Shown here: in pieces, positions 8,668-19,706 of the stretch
Position numbering within the stretch: the stretch's first letter is position 1
Layout of the letters: every line of letters begins with the position of its first letter
Assembly (NCBI GenBank): GCA_024734495.1
Contig: JALMQS010000409.1
Span: 310,305 to 374,304 of the forward strand
DNA: 64,000 bases
Direction of reading: 5' to 3'
Source: Forficula auricularia
Taxonomy: Eukaryota; Arthropoda; Insecta; Dermaptera; Forficulidae
The notes under the pieces: generated by a model
Seen by the model: only the letters and a program-made list of their open reading frames with translations
The model's database searches: none
Told to the model about the DNA's origin: nothing
Program-made: the position numbers and the translations under genes

Positions 8668-9873
8668 CAGAGGTTCCCAAATTGTGCACCGCGGCGCCCC
8701 GGGGAGCAATTTTATTATTATATTAAAATAGTTAGCTTGTGTTAAGAAGAAATAGACGAATGGACAATTCTTTATTTCGTGTCTGAGCTTGTTTCAGTGT
8801 CTCCAATGGACTTGTCTTGACATGTATCCGGGATTATTATAAAAGCGCCCAAACTTATATTTCGCACCCTTTTCTTTCTATACCAGGGTGATACATTCTA
8901 CCCCAATTGGATTTCAGAGAATTTATTATTTTTTTTTTTTTAATTGTTTTTAAAATATTTTCATTGAAATAAGGGTATTATTTTTTCGACATTTCGGTAG
9001 ATTCTTTTCATTTGTTTTTAATGAAACAAAAAATTTATCGAATACATTTTTTTCATTAAATAATTATATACAATGAATTTATTTTTATTAGGTAGATTTT
9101 TTAATTAAATAAATAAGAATTAACAGATATTTTTTATGGCGTGTTCATTTTTTGCCTTTTCAGCCCTTCTAGCCACCAGCCAATTTATGATACTATTATT
9201 AAATTATAATTTCTATGTAGGGGTCAGATTTTTAGTCGGTTGCCTCGAGTCGGATTTGAACCCGGGTCCACTTGATTAGCGAGGTGTTCATTTTAGAAAA
9301 TCAATTCATACGAAATTTTTGTTTTTAATAAAATTAATAATTTATTTTTTCTGCGTTCTAGACTAGTGATAAGAATTTATTACTTTACGTTTTCGAATTA
9401 TTGTGGATTATGGTAATCTATACAGATCGAGATTAGATATTATTATGGGACCTGAATGAACTTTCTACGACCTTTTGTTTTTACGCATTCGTAGGTTTAG
9501 AAATTCGAATTAAAATACATGAACGAATGAACATTTCTCAGTTTCAGACATTTCTCAAACCAAAACACAAACTCTAAAGAAAGCAAAATATTAATTACTA
9601 CTTAAAAAAAATTAATTACTCCTACACATATTTATTTTATTTCAAATTATTTATTTCCAGTAATGAAGCTGTTAAAGCTTTTATTTTTGTTAATTATGTG
9701 TGAAAATTAAAATCTTATTTATTTATTTGCTAACTAGACATAAATCAAAGTGAGAAGCTAAAAATTTATTTATTATTTAATTTTATCTCTTACTTTTACG
9801 AGTAGACATACTTTAATGAAAAAATTTTAAATGAAAAAAGGCACCGCGGCTCGAAAATGTTTGGGAACCCCTG
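8668..9873. mobile_element. hAT element, non-autonomous (1.2 kb)
   Basis: Left end CAGAGGTTCCCAAATTGTGC and right end TTTGGGAACCCCTG form the hAT-type inverted repeat, with GCACCGCGGCGCC/GGCACCGCGGC just inside. Flanked by GTATAGTG (8660-8667) and GTTTAGTG (9874-9881), seven of eight matching. The interior is AT-rich and has no recognisable transposase. A tRNA-like T-arm lies at 9236-9282. Confidence 0.85.
9236..9282 (-). other. tRNA-like 3' half (T-arm), probably SINE remnant
   Basis: The minus strand has CCCGGGTTCAAATCCGACTC followed by GAGGCA, matching a tRNA B box and T stem. No D arm or credible anticodon arm precedes it, so it is not a working tRNA. Confidence 0.3.
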
Positions 9874-9898
9874 GTTTAGTGTATATCATAAATAAATA

Positions 9899-10812
9899 AT
9901 AGGTGCGTGCAAAAGTTCGTTCGGAGTTTCAATAGATGGAGTTATGAGCGTCGTAACGTGTTGTCACTAATACCTACTCCTACATATTATATATCCTTGG
10001 AAAGGTGACATCTTCAGCTTTCATTTAAATAAAAAAAAATCATTTGTTTTCATACAAACTGCTTCGATAAATATCACTTTAAAAATGAATATCGATAAAG
10101 TGTATTTACGGCATGTTATGCTTTACTAGTTTCGGAAGGGAATAAACGTTGCCGCAGCCGTGAAAAACATTCAAGATGTTTATTAGGATCAAGCACCAGC
10201 TAAACGAACTGTGGAAAAAAATGGTTTGCTAAATTTCGGCACGGAGGATTTAAATTTAACCTTGAAGACGATGAAGGTGATGCTCTCAGTTTGGTGGGAT
10301 TGCAAGGGCAAAATCTATTTTGAGCTTCTCCCTGCTGGCGAAACGATTGATTCGGACAAGTACTGTCGCCAATTAACCAATTTGAATCGAGAAATCAAAG
10401 AGAAACGACCGATTTTGTCAAATAGCAAGGGAGTCATCTTTCATCAGGACAACGCCAGACCACACGTTTCGAATAAGACGCTGTGCATGCTGAAGAGCCT
10501 GAAATGGGATGTCCTAACGCATCCACCGTATTCTCCTGATATCGCACCATCTGACTATCACTTGTTCCGGTCATTGCAAAATTATTTAAATGGAAAAAAC
10601 TTTGACTCTTTGGAGGCCTTAAAAAACGGCGTGTCTTCGTTCTTCGAATCTAAACCGCGCAGTTTTTATGATCGAGGCATCCGTCTGCTGCTTGGAAAAA
10701 GATTATAGAAAACGATGGAGAATATCTCATTGATTGAATAAAGATTTTTGTTTGTCTAATCGCTGTGTGACTTTTACTCACAAATTCCACACGAACTTTC
10801 GCACGCACCCAA
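9899..10812 (+). mobile_element. mariner element, internally deleted
   Basis: ATAGGTGCGTGCAAAAGTTC at the left and its inverse GAACTTTCGCACGCACCCAA at the right are flanked by TA (9897-9898 and 10813-10814), the mariner target. At 914 bp it is shorter than the usual ~1.3 kb; the loss is inside the transposase. Confidence 0.9.
10085..10708 (+). pseudogene. mariner transposase, deleted and frameshifted
   Basis: The N-terminal DNA-binding region starts near 10085 (MNIDKVYLRHVMLY, then a stop) and continues through GINVAAAVKNIQDVY to FNLEDDE at about 10280. There it jumps to the catalytic domain at LSVWWDCKGKIYFELLPAG, so roughly 110 residues containing the first catalytic Asp (the MDETW-type motif) are missing. 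The remaining Asp residues are present: HQDNARPH and SPDIAPSDYHLF, separated by 34 residues as in DD34D mariners. The C-terminal frame is open from 10211 to 10708. It cannot be active without the first Asp. Confidence 0.9.
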
Positions 10813-10821
10813 TACAAATCT

Positions 10822-11060
10822 TTTATAAAAAAAAAAAAAAAAACAATCTGAAAACGTTTATTTGAAATTTAAATGTTTCGGAAGATATTCTCGTTTTAAT
10901 AATGGAAATTTTAAAAAATTTGAAACAAGTTTATACTAGCTTTATATTATATTTATATTTCTTTCTTAAAGCAACTATTTTTCAAATTTCCATTGATAAA
11001 GTCAGAAAATCTCCCAAAACGTTTGGATTTCAAATAAAGGTATTCAGATTGTAATTTATA
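10822..11060. repeat. decayed hammerhead-like foldback (family 2-like)
   Basis: ACAATCTGAAAACGTTTATT with TGAAATTTAAATGTTTCGGA on the left is mirrored by AAACGTTTGGATTTCAAATA and GGTATTCAGATTGT on the right. Inner arms TTTTAATAATGGAAATTT / AAATTTCCATTGATAAA also mirror. The pattern ...TCTTCC-GAAAC matches the 40.0-40.3-kb foldback. It abuts the mariner's right end. Confidence 0.6.
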
Positions 11061-11324
11061 AAAGATATGTATTTATTTATATTTATTTTTTCTAATTATA
11101 ATAAATTGCTTTTATATAAAAACAATTTTATAAACGTATATAGGTATATAATATTTTTCCATTTAACTAAAATCCGCTTCAAAGTGGAGGGTCATATGAA
11201 AAGACTAATAACGTTCCTTTTGATGGCCAGGTCGATATATGAAGAAATTAATCATATTTTTTTTTTTAGTATGATTCTGAAGGAAAATTAAACACGCTTT
11301 TTTTTCTTAAATAAAAGTGTCACA

Positions 11325-11700
11325 GATGGCTCAGAGGTCAAACTTTTCCACCACAGACACAAAAAAACTTCTTTTATCTTCCATGATTTTCACAAGTTTA
11401 ATGCATGATGACACTTCTTTGAAATATCAATTTTAACCAAGTTATAAAGATGGACGGATGTTTACTTTTAAGTTCTAATCTGGACTAAGCAAAAAATCTC
11501 ACACACACAAATTCTGAAAATCAATAACCTAAGTGGGAAAATATTAATATGTAATTCGAAATTAATGACACCACAAAAAACACTCAATAGGGCCAAAAAA
11601 TAGAGTGGATTACTTTAAACGCATGCTATAATTTATACAAATTCTTCTTCATGTTTACATTAAAAAGTTTTTATATAAAAGATATACGATATTATTACAT
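11325..11700. repeat. ancient segmental duplication, copy 1
   Basis: Blocks such as ATGTTTACTTTTAAGTTCTA, AATTCGAAATTAATGA and GTTTACATTAAAAAGTTTTT recur in the same order at 12345-13400 (ATGTTTACTTTCAAACTTTA, AATTCGAAATTAATGA, GTTTACATTAAGAAGTTTTT). Non-coding. Confidence 0.65.
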
Positions 11701-12340
11701 ACTGAAATAATAAAAAAAAGACAGCTTGAATTTTAAACTGTATTTATTTAAATTTTTACGACATTTCGACCGACGATATTTTTTCTTCAAGTTTTTTTTT
11801 TTGAACTTTATTAATCTTATCCTTTGTGATTCACGTTTATAAGGATAGATATAATTTATATTGTATAAATAAAGGATCTTCTGATTCAAGTAATAAATGT
11901 AATATACCTAAATATAGGTACCTAATATTTAGTAATTCAAATATTTAATAAAATGAATTCATCTTAGATTTAATGTTGCATCATATATTTAAAGTACAAT
12001 AATTTGAGGTCTGTTTTGCAAATTTACAGAAAATTGAGATGTGCAAAACAAATTTAAATTCTCTTTAAAAAAATTAGTTTTCCTCGTTCTTTATTATTTT
12101 TTAAATTAATAACAAAAAAATCTATATATAATAGATAATTATTTTATTTATTTTTTATTTATATAAATTACATAATTTAATATTGTAGTGGTTTACATTT
12201 ATATGTAATTTCTTTTTTAAATGAAAATCAATTTAATACGATAATTATTTTATTTCGTTGCGCAATCATATTAAAAAAGAGAAGAATGGAATATAGAAAG
12301 TGGGAAAATAGAATTTAGTACTTATACTTCTCTATAAATA
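11695..12340. other. AT-rich spacer between duplicated segments
   Basis: No recognised gene. Around 11735-11790 the minus strand reads TTGAAGA...GGTC-GAAAU-GUC, a possible decayed hammerhead-like piece without a clear stem II. Confidence 0.35.
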
Positions 12341-12344
12341 CACG

Positions 12345-13400
12345 TTTCACAGATCTTTCGGAGGTTAAGCATCTCAAAAACACAAACAAAAACTTCGTTC
12401 TTCTTCAATAATTTCCACTAGTTTAATTTATTAATGGTAACATATCTTTAAAATATCAGATTTAACCAGGTACGATTTAAGGTAGGCAAAATTTTTCTTA
12501 AATGTACATCTTAGATTTATATATAGTGGGTGAGTTTTACATATCCTTACCCCATAAATGACCCCCTTTATAAAAGATGTAGAAACTTTATACACTACAT
12601 ATTTTTTAAAATCGTTAAAAAAACAGTACCTATAGCACACAAAAAAACTAAATATATAAATTTTTTTTTTCAAAAATTTTACATAAGCAAATGCCTATAT
12701 GCATAAGAGTATACTCTTAAAGACGCCACTGATTTTACGTGATAGAGATCAACCGATGTTTACTTTCAAACTTTAATCTGTACTAATCGAAAGAAAAACA
12801 TATCGTCGCCTTAGAGTGTAAACCTGCTAACTCACAACAAGGAAATTTTACAGGGCAGAGAAAAAAATCAAATAAAATTTAATATTTTTGTTATGGAAAG
12901 AAACTATTTTTCACATTTTTTTTTCTACAACTTACGATCGTATTTTAAGTAGCAGTTTTACTTGGGCGATGCTGCATCTCTTTTTCTTTCGAACGGTATT
13001 AATATGTCATATATGATAAAAAATGGATTTAGCAGGTTTACACCCGAAGGCGACGATATAAGTTTTGAAAATCAATATAAAGATATAAATTCTTAATATG
13101 AAGATGGATTAGATCCCAGTAATTCTCACTCATCAGTGTAACTAGCATTATTTTCTTACGGTTGCGGCTTCGATCTTTTATTTATATCTTACTTCAAGCT
13201 TTATTACATAAATTGATAAAATATTCATATCTATATATAATTCGAAATTAATGAAAAGTCAAAAAATAAAACTTCAGTGTGATTAAAATAAAGGTGAATA
13301 TATTAAACTCATGCTATAATAAATACAAATTCTAATTTGTGTTTACATTAAGAAGTTTTTACATAAAAGATATACGACATTGAGAAAATTTATTACATTT
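12345..13400. repeat. ancient segmental duplication, copy 2 (interrupted)
   Basis: Counterpart of 11325-11700, expanded by insertions. One insertion is the TIR element at 12803-13056, and another AT-rich block lies at 12480-12720. Similarity resumes at 13238-13400. Confidence 0.6.
12803..13056. mobile_element. TA-flanked MITE (254 bp)
   Basis: TCGTCGCCTTAGAGTGTAAA with CCTGCTAA at the left mirrors TTAGCAGGTTTACACCCGAA with GGCGACGA at the right, about 28 bp of inverted repeat. Flanking TA dinucleotides at 12801-12802 and 13057-13058 suggest a Tc1/mariner-type non-autonomous element. Confidence 0.8.
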
Positions 13401-14640
13401 AAAGCAAGAGACTAAAAGACTACGTTGAGTGAAAAAGAAAACTTCAAGAAAAAGATATTGAAAAAAAAATAAGAGGTAAAAATAAATGAGGATAAAATAT
13501 TTTTTAGAATTGTTATTAATTATGAATGTTTAATTTTTAACAGGTAGTTAAGATTTCTTATCTTAGCCGATTCATTGATTTTATCAAGAGGTCACCTTTC
13601 ACCTTTCTCTAAATTGCAAATAGATTGCGTATGTTGTGTGTAGAAGGGGCGTGCCCGCACATTTTGTCAGGGTAAAAAACGTGTTCGAAATTTGGATTGA
13701 AAGTGGAGAATCCTCTCCGTTTGATGGCTGGTTAGAATTTAACGAGACTTTCGTTGGAATCTAACAGCACGGAAAATGATAAACATTGTAACGCTTACAA
13801 CTTCGTTTTTTTTTTAATATTTATTTTCCCCGGCTTGGTTTGCGGTCTCTATCAGAGAGATTGGCGGGTTTCAAGAAACACGTAATGGAATTGTAACGAG
13901 CCCCGCCCGATTGATTGCCTCCTCTCTCTCTGCCTGGGCAATTTACGGGACCAAACAAAAGTGGGGGCTAAACACTACTAATACCCCGTTCCTCCCTTTT
14001 AGCCATGTCGAGAAAAATCATCATCATTAACACGAAAGAAATGAAAGTGAAACACACCAAGAGATAAACACCGCCACTTTGAAATGTAAACGAACTTCAC
14101 TGAGACTTCAATCGTTGAGTTCTAGTCTATTATGATGAATTGACGATTTCCCGGGATTATATATATTTGTTTTAAAAGTAAATATAAAAAAAAAAACTTT
14201 TTTTAGGAACATCAAAATCAGAGAAATTTCATTTTCAATGAGAAATTATTATAAAATTAAGTAATTAATTTTTTTCGTACCAAAAATTGGAATATGTTTT
14301 ATTTAAAATGTTTAAATTGTTTTTTAAAATTTATTTTGATTATTTATTTAGTAAAAAAAAATTGTTTTATTATTATTATTTATTTTGACGAAGATTTGCT
14401 GAGCCCTAAAAAGAAGAAAAAACATAGATAAATTAATTATTTATTTTAGAAGTTTATTATTTTTATTATTATTATTAGGTTTTATTATTATTATATTTTA
14501 TTCAGTTTTTTAGTTCACTTTTTTTTAATCAATATTATTATACACTTTTTATATCAGGGTGTTTTATTTTATTTTTTTATTTTTATTTTTTTAATTAAAA
14601 AAAATAAATAAATAAACATGATATTGTGGAGGGAAAAAAA
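13400..14640. other. no recognised gene; moderately complex then low-complexity
   Basis: 13540-14150 has near-neutral composition (CCCCGGCTTGGTTTGCGG, GAGCCCCGCCCGATTG) without a credible open frame or repeat partner in the window. 14150-14640 is A/T simple sequence. The first part could be host regulatory DNA. Confidence 0.35.
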
Positions 14641-14784
14641 TAATCACAGGATTTGAAGAGAGAGATGAAAAAAAAAATATAAATAAATAATAAACAGTTG
14701 TAAAGAAGAGGAAGAGATTGCAAGTATTTCTAGTGGTGCGAAGTAGACAGATTTCGTAGCGAAGTAGTGTAGTGGTTGTAATTT

Positions 14785-14830
14785 ACTTACAACGCCGGCG
14801 ACTGCTTTGGCGGAGGATTCGCGACTGAAC
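14785..14830 (-). promoter_or_regulatory. possible core promoter and short first exon
   Basis: The minus strand has an insect initiator match TTCAGTC (putative +1 at 14826), followed by 36 bases of GC-rich sequence and then GTAAGT (14790-14785), a consensus 5' splice site. The surrounding 14800-14960 is a GC-rich island with CA/GA repeats. The same arrangement occurs on the plus strand at 27496. No downstream exon can be identified, so this is speculative. Confidence 0.25.
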
Positions 14831-15108
14831 TGCGCACAGGGAGAGAGATCCAGAGGCTGGAGTGGAACACGGGGGCATACGGGGCAAGGGCACGGGGAAA
14901 TGCTCCTGGAGCAGGCGCAAAACTCACCCACACACACCCACACACATACAAAGCATTCATGTAGAAAGGTAGACAACCAATTTCCAATCCCGTTTTGCTA
15001 TTTTACCTAAAATAATTATATCAATAGATTTATTTTATGAAATAAAATATGTACATCCATTAAATGAATTAAAGAAATTGATATTTTGGGATCCCTACAC
15101 TATAGGGA

Positions 15109-15727
15109 CAAACTTTTTACTTTACCATACAGGGTTTCGAAATATCTCAAAAATGACTTAAACTATTTTGATTAAAAAAATTGAGCGAAACTATGGTATT
15201 TCACTCTACAAAAAGCTCTAATAAGTGAACATCGAAAAATTATATTTTTTGAGATAATAATTGTTTTGTCAAAATGTCTGTTAGTCTGTCTGATTGTCTG
15301 TTAGTTAGTCTGTGCCAAATTTTTTTGGACGAACTAGCTCAAAAACTAGTGTGAATATATAAACCAAATTTCACATGTAGTTTTGGTCCATTGAGATTAA
15401 GAGCTGATTAGATTTTGGTGCATATCGACACAAAATTAAGGAGGTGGAGGGGGGGGGTTAAAATTCAAAATCTAGGCCATTTGAGCAAACTCAACCAAAT
15501 TTTGTGTACATAATCACTGGACCCCCAGAAGACTAAAAATTCAAAAACTAACCACCCAAAATGGGGGGGTGGGGGGTCCAAAAATGAAAATCTTGGCCAT
15601 TTATCAAATTCAACCAAATTTTGTATACATAATCAGTGGGACACCAGAAGTATAAAAATGCAAAAACTAACCCCCCCTATATGATTATAAATAATTTTAG
15701 GGGCCAGGTTGTATGGTAAAGTCAAGT
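15109..15727 (+). repeat. TTTACCATAC dispersed repeat, copy 1
   Basis: Starts TTTTTACTTTACCATACAGG and ends GGTTGTATGGTAAAGTCAAG, giving short inverted termini (CTTTACCATAC). Inside it has ATATCTCAAAAATGACTTAA, GTCTGTYWGTCTGTCTG simple repeats, and two ACCAAATTTTGTRTACATAA blocks separated by G-rich runs. Other copies are at 47.7, 48.5, 54.6 and 55.7 kb. Non-coding. Confidence 0.75.
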
Positions 15728-15859
15728 GGATGGCCACATCAGAACACGTCAGCTTATTCAGGAATGGGCCAAAAAAAGAAAAAAATTTGGCTGGCCAATA
15801 TATTTTGATGATGTTGAGGAAAAAGGGCCAATCTTCAAATCGACGCCTGCAACTCTTAA

Positions 15860-16474
15860 GCCTAGTACACAATAGAAGACCATGTTTCGCGATTTGTCTA
15901 TAGACCGTCTAGAGACACCGTTCTTTCTCTCGTCTAGCGTCCACACTACGATGTGAAGTGATCTCGGTCCACCATGAAGGACATTGTTTTGTGTGAAGTT
16001 TTTAAATTATGGATTTTCTTTTCTATCTCCGCCACTGTCACATTGTGCTTTGCAGCCAGAGATTCCAGGGCCACTTTTATTTTTACCTGGTTGTTGTAGA
16101 CGGGACTCGTAACATCCCACTAACAATAAGATGGTAATCTTCAATAAGATTTAAAACTTTCTCGTTAGACCACACATTTCCAAAAAAACTAAAACTTTGG
16201 AAAATAACTTTAAACTGCCGACCTACACCACTGGAGTGAGACTGGGACGTGTCTCGCCTCTAGACGCCGAGTGACTTCCACACTGTCAAAATGTTGCGTA
16301 ACATGTCAAACGTTGCAAGCGGTCTCCCAATTCGATCGGGAGACTTTAGACCTGCGATTTTTGGTCTCGCAACAAGCCCGTAGACGGGATTTGTCTATAG
16401 ACATGTCTACGTAGACAACCTGAGACACGTCTCAGGGACCAAAATCGCCCAACATCTACCAGTGTGTACTAGGC
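15860..16474 (-). mobile_element. Harbinger-like TIR element (615 bp)
   Basis: GCCTAGTACACAATAG at the left mirrors CAGTGTGTACTAGGC at the right, flanked by TAA/TTA-like trinucleotides. Subterminal GTCTATAGAC and GTCTACGTAGAC palindromes lie inside both ends. The MADF-type remnant at 15946-16178 supports a PIF/Harbinger origin, since MADF proteins accompany such transposases. Confidence 0.6.
15946..16178 (-). pseudogene. MADF-domain remnant
   Basis: Reading the minus strand from 16178 gives WSNEKVLNLIEDYHLIVSGM, the start of a MADF (Myb/SANT-like, DNA-binding) domain. After a frameshift near 16100 the other end follows: VALESLAAKHNVTVAEIEKK then IHNLKTSHKTM, ending at a stop at 15946-15948. 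MADF domains typically run about 80-90 residues with this WSNE...LI..Y opening and an EI..KI.NL....  closing helix. The frameshift inactivates it. No nuclease partner is present. Confidence 0.6.
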
Positions 16475-16836
16475 TTTAGAGTATGCATTCAGTGAACAGT
16501 GAGGTGCTATTTCTATTGTATAGTTGTCAGGGATAACGAGAAGTCCTATACCTTCCAAAATAATTAACATATAATATAAAATTCGTTCATAATTTAAGAG
16601 TATAAGCTCTACAGGGCCTATGTGGCAAATTCGGATATTTTGAATTATACATGTAGAAAAGGTCTATGTACCAAGCCTAATAATATTGCAAAGGTAGAAA
16701 AAATGCCAGTGGTGTATTTCGGTCTTCATCCGCTGTGGGAAACTTGGCGCTCCCCGTATGTGCCAAAGTTATTATAATTTTGTGTTGTTTGTGGAACTTC
16801 GACCCTTTTTAGAAATAAGTAACGATTCACTTAGAC

Positions 16837-16900
16837 CAAGAGTGTCCAACCTTATGGCTCTTTACGGGCCACATTTGAAGAAATAAAATCATCTCGGGCC
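16837..16900 (+). mobile_element. hAT left terminus
   Basis: CAAGAGTGTCCAACCTTATG with GGGCCACATTTG and CTCGGGCCGC is a typical hAT end. A possible partner is the end at 20700-20748. The flanks ACTTAGAC (16829-16836) and GTCTAGAC (20749-20756) match at only five of eight positions, so pairing is uncertain. Confidence 0.5.
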
Positions 16901-17149
16901 GCAGATATAGACTAATTCTATTGATGTTTGTTAATAAAAAAAGAAAGTTAATAATGTAGAACAATGATATTCACCATGACAAAAAAGCAAAAGAATGGCA
17001 TAGCATAACAATCTTTGAGTTCTTCAGGATTTTGTTTTTAAATCAATTATCACTTAAAAAATTTTAATTACTGAACTAATAAATACGAGTATTTTAGCAA
17101 ATGGAAATATCAGATCAAGAATAATTTTTAAATATTCGAAACCTCATTA

Positions 17150-17560
17150 TTTTTTTACCTGATGGTTGAGCTTATAATTTTGCTTTTAATGAATTTAATT
17201 CTTGAAAATAGCTTCACATACGCACCTATTAGTAAATACATATTTCTAATAGGGGAATAAATAATGTGAAGCAAGGAGTATTTGCTTCTGGGTAGATAAT
17301 ATTTGTATAATTCTAATACTGAGACATTTTTAAATTTTCTTTCAATTCAATGTCTGATTGCAGTTCCATAAGAAAGTTTCCAGGTAAAATATTTATATCT
17401 AATAAAAATGTATTCAAAATATTCCAAAATTGTGGTTACTTTTTTGAAAATCTTGATATATATTTTTTCACATTCAAAATTGAAATTCTGCCTTTATTCT
17501 TAAAAAAACTTTTGGAGAGATTTTCTATTTCTCCTTATTTTAGAAATTAAATTAAAATGT
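17150..17560 (-). pseudogene. hAT transposase C-terminus, decayed
   Basis: The minus strand encodes, with stops and shifts, LNTFLLDINILPGNFLMELQ followed by SD, matching the NPF..D...LP..LQMEL..L.SD motif of ZBED/GTF2I-repeat-type hAT transposases. Further along it has KYVFTNRCVCEAIFKN and SLKAKL, corresponding to the S.Y.CE..FS.MK..KSK motif of the hAT dimerisation domain. It points toward the hAT left end at 16837, as expected for the 3' part of a transposase. The N-terminal half is interrupted from 17671 by small inserts. Confidence 0.6.
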
Positions 17561-17670
17561 AATTTTTCCTGAAAAACCGGCTTTATTAAGAAAACTTTTG
17601 TTTTAGGTATATGGACATAATATATCGTTTTGAATCATTTTTCTTCGTCTTTCAATTTATTGAGTAATAA

Positions 17671-17758
17671 TATACAGGGGGTCTCATTTGAAAAAACGAA
17701 CTTTTGACGCTTTTTATGAATAACTGAAATAATAGTAATCTTAGCACACCCGGTATAA
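17671..17758. mobile_element. small TATACAGGG-ended insert
   Basis: TATACAGGGGGTCTC at the left and ACACCCGGTATA at the right are mirrored ends of the TATACnGGGTGT type, 88 bp apart. It interrupts the hAT transposase remnant. Confidence 0.4.
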
Positions 17759-17979
17759 TATGGAGTCGATTTTCCGGCTTAAATTAAATACTTCGGATCT
17801 GTCTAGACTACCACCCAAATATCAACTTTCCATGAACTGAGACCACTAATTTATTTAAGTTTAATTAGGTCCATATTTAACACAAATTATTTTTTATCTC
17901 GAAAACCGATAGAGATAGGTATAGGACAATATTAACAAAAAAGTATTTTAATAAAAGGGCGGTTCTAAAAACGTGTTAA

Positions 17980-18146
17980 TATACGGGGTGTTCCATTTAA
18001 AAAAATAAAGTTGCTATGACTTTTGCTGAAAATATTTTAGATCGATAGAACAGGTAAGAAAATGTAAGGTGCTAAATTTTCTGAAAAATACTTTCTGTTT
18101 TCCATAAACGTCTAACGTGCCATCGACCGTGAATCACCCTGTATAT
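17980..18146. mobile_element. TATACGGGGTG-ended MITE
   Basis: TATACGGGGTGTTCC and GAATCACCCTGTATA are mirrored termini 167 bp apart with no coding potential. The termini resemble those of the 38.8-39.7-kb element (CAGGGTGGTGA). Confidence 0.5.
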
Positions 18147-18171
18147 AGACATTAGCTATTAGGTTCAGTTC

Positions 18172-18260
18172 GGACATCACTGGTTAAGAAGATAATTCGG
18201 TCTTGTAAAAAGCATCGCACCGAATATGCGAAGATTCCAGATTCGAACCCCATCTAGTCT
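18172..18260 (+). other. tRNA-like sequence, probable SINE head
   Basis: ATCACTGGTTAAGAAG followed about 60 bases later by CCAGATTCGAACCCCATCTA gives A-box-like and B-box-like elements in tRNA spacing, with GATTCGAACCCC a good B box. No clean cloverleaf forms, so it is not a functional tRNA. Confidence 0.4.
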
Positions 18261-18476
18261 TTTTGTTTAAAACAAATAAACTGCAAGGAATCGTTACTTG
18301 ACTTTATCCATAGTTGTCTGAAACATTAATTCGTTTATTCGTTTTTTATTAAATTTATAAGATATCTCTGGCTATTTCAATTATAATTATCCATGGGTAA
18401 ATACCTGAAAGGATGGAGGCCAATCAAAACCTACTATTGTAATCAATCAAATGTGATGTTGAATTAAAATAAAAAA

Positions 18477-18523
18477 TAGCCATTGATTATCATTTAATAC
18501 TTGAGGATTAACAGCTCTACATT
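18477..18523 (+). repeat. 47-bp direct repeat, copy 1
   Basis: AGCCATTGATTATCATTTAA, TACTTGAGGATTAACAG and CTCTACATTG; it is repeated almost exactly at 19707-19753 beyond the LINE insertion. Confidence 0.85.
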
Positions 18524-18692
18524 GACGTTCCGATCATTATTGGTAACTATTTTTGATTTTCAATCGATTCCTTCAGATCTTCACCAAAGATAACGAGTTG
18601 ATTCCCTTGATGAAAAATGTGCAGTTTAAATACCGAGCAAAGAACAAGGAGATGACCCATAGCTTTATATATTTTAGAATTTTGGACACTAA

Positions 18693-19627
18693 TTTTTTTT
18701 TTTATTGTTTGAAGAGAATTTTTACAATCAGTCAATAAAATTTTGACTATAAGTAAAATTTATAAAATTTATACATTCACGCAACACAATTATATCCCAT
18801 TCACACACTTGAGAGGTTATTCTTCCAGTGAAGGATCCCTCAATTAAATTTATTAGTCCAGCTGTATGTGGCAGAACGTTCTTCCATGTCCAAAATGTGG
18901 TATTTTTTTAGTCTCCTTAGAGTTAAACTGTTGTCCAAAAGAGTGATGGCTGATGAATTCGAATGATCTTCCAATTTTTTGATATGTTTTTTATACTGAT
19001 CAAGGATGACTTTTCTGACCGATGGAACGATAAGGTCGTTGTGTATGCTAGCATTGGTGACATACCATGGAGCGTTGACGATATTTCTTAGTATTTTGGA
19101 TTGAGTCCTCTGTATTATACTAATGTTTGACTCGCTGGCAATTCCCCAGATTTGACAAGAATATGTCCAAATTGGTTTAAGAATTGATTTGTATAGCAGT
19201 ACCTTAGATTTTAATGCCAATTGAGAATTTTTCCCAAGAAGCCAGTACATCTTTTTGTATTTTAAATTTAATTCATTTCTTTTTTTAATTATGTGCTCTT
19301 TCCAAGTTAATCGTGAATCAAGATGCAATCCCAAATATCTGACCGAGTCGCCACTTGGAATAATTCTCGAATTTAAATATACAGGAGGGCACGAGATTCT
19401 TTTGTTTGTAAATGATATATGTGTAGATTTTGATTCATTTACATGAATTCTCCATCTGTGTAGCCAGTCTTGAATGATGTTGAGACTTTCTTGTAGTTTA
19501 TTTGACGCTGAGACAGGATCGGGATTTGTAATCATCATAGCGGTATCATCTGCATACGTTGCGATGAATATATCTTCTGAAGTTGGTATGTCGGCAGTAT
19601 ATAGAGAATATAGAAATGGCCCGAGAA
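18693..19627 (-). mobile_element. 5'-truncated Jockey-type LINE with target duplication
   Basis: Flanked by TTGGACACTAA at 18682-18692 and 19628-19638 (11 bp, extendable to about 13 with one gap). The left side starts with a T run, which is the poly(A) tail on the minus strand. The element is truncated inside the reverse transcriptase, as most LINE copies are. Confidence 0.85.
18840..19620 (-). pseudogene. Jockey/BS-type reverse transcriptase, C-terminal part
   Basis: The frame opens from PLGPFLYSLYTADIPTSEDI-like sequence (reading through a small error) to the catalytic YADD at 19543-19556, and then an open stretch of 232 residues to 18840. It has RYLGLHLDSRLTWKEHI, IWTYSCQIWGIASESNI and IQRTQSKILRNIVNAPWYVT, the signature thumb and C-terminal motifs of Jockey-clade (transposon BS/X-element) reverse transcriptases. 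In this family the domain copies element RNA at a nicked chromosomal site. The fingers, endonuclease and ORF1 are missing. Confidence 0.85.
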
Positions 19628-19706
19628 TTGGACACTAATAACAATAAAAATATTTTATTAATACTAACAAGCCCGTGTTAAAATAGATAGAATTTTTTCA
19701 TAAAAT

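Noticed and set aside
9236..9282. Possible tRNA gene
   Set aside because: Only a T-arm and B box; no D arm, anticodon stem or acceptor pairing.
14644..14987. Cys/Val-rich minus-strand frames (up to 110 codons)
   Set aside because: They arise from a CACACA tract and GC-rich island; overlapping frames in all directions are equally open and no domain is visible.
18172..18260. Functional tRNA
   Set aside because: A and B boxes are present but no consistent cloverleaf can be drawn; more likely a SINE head.
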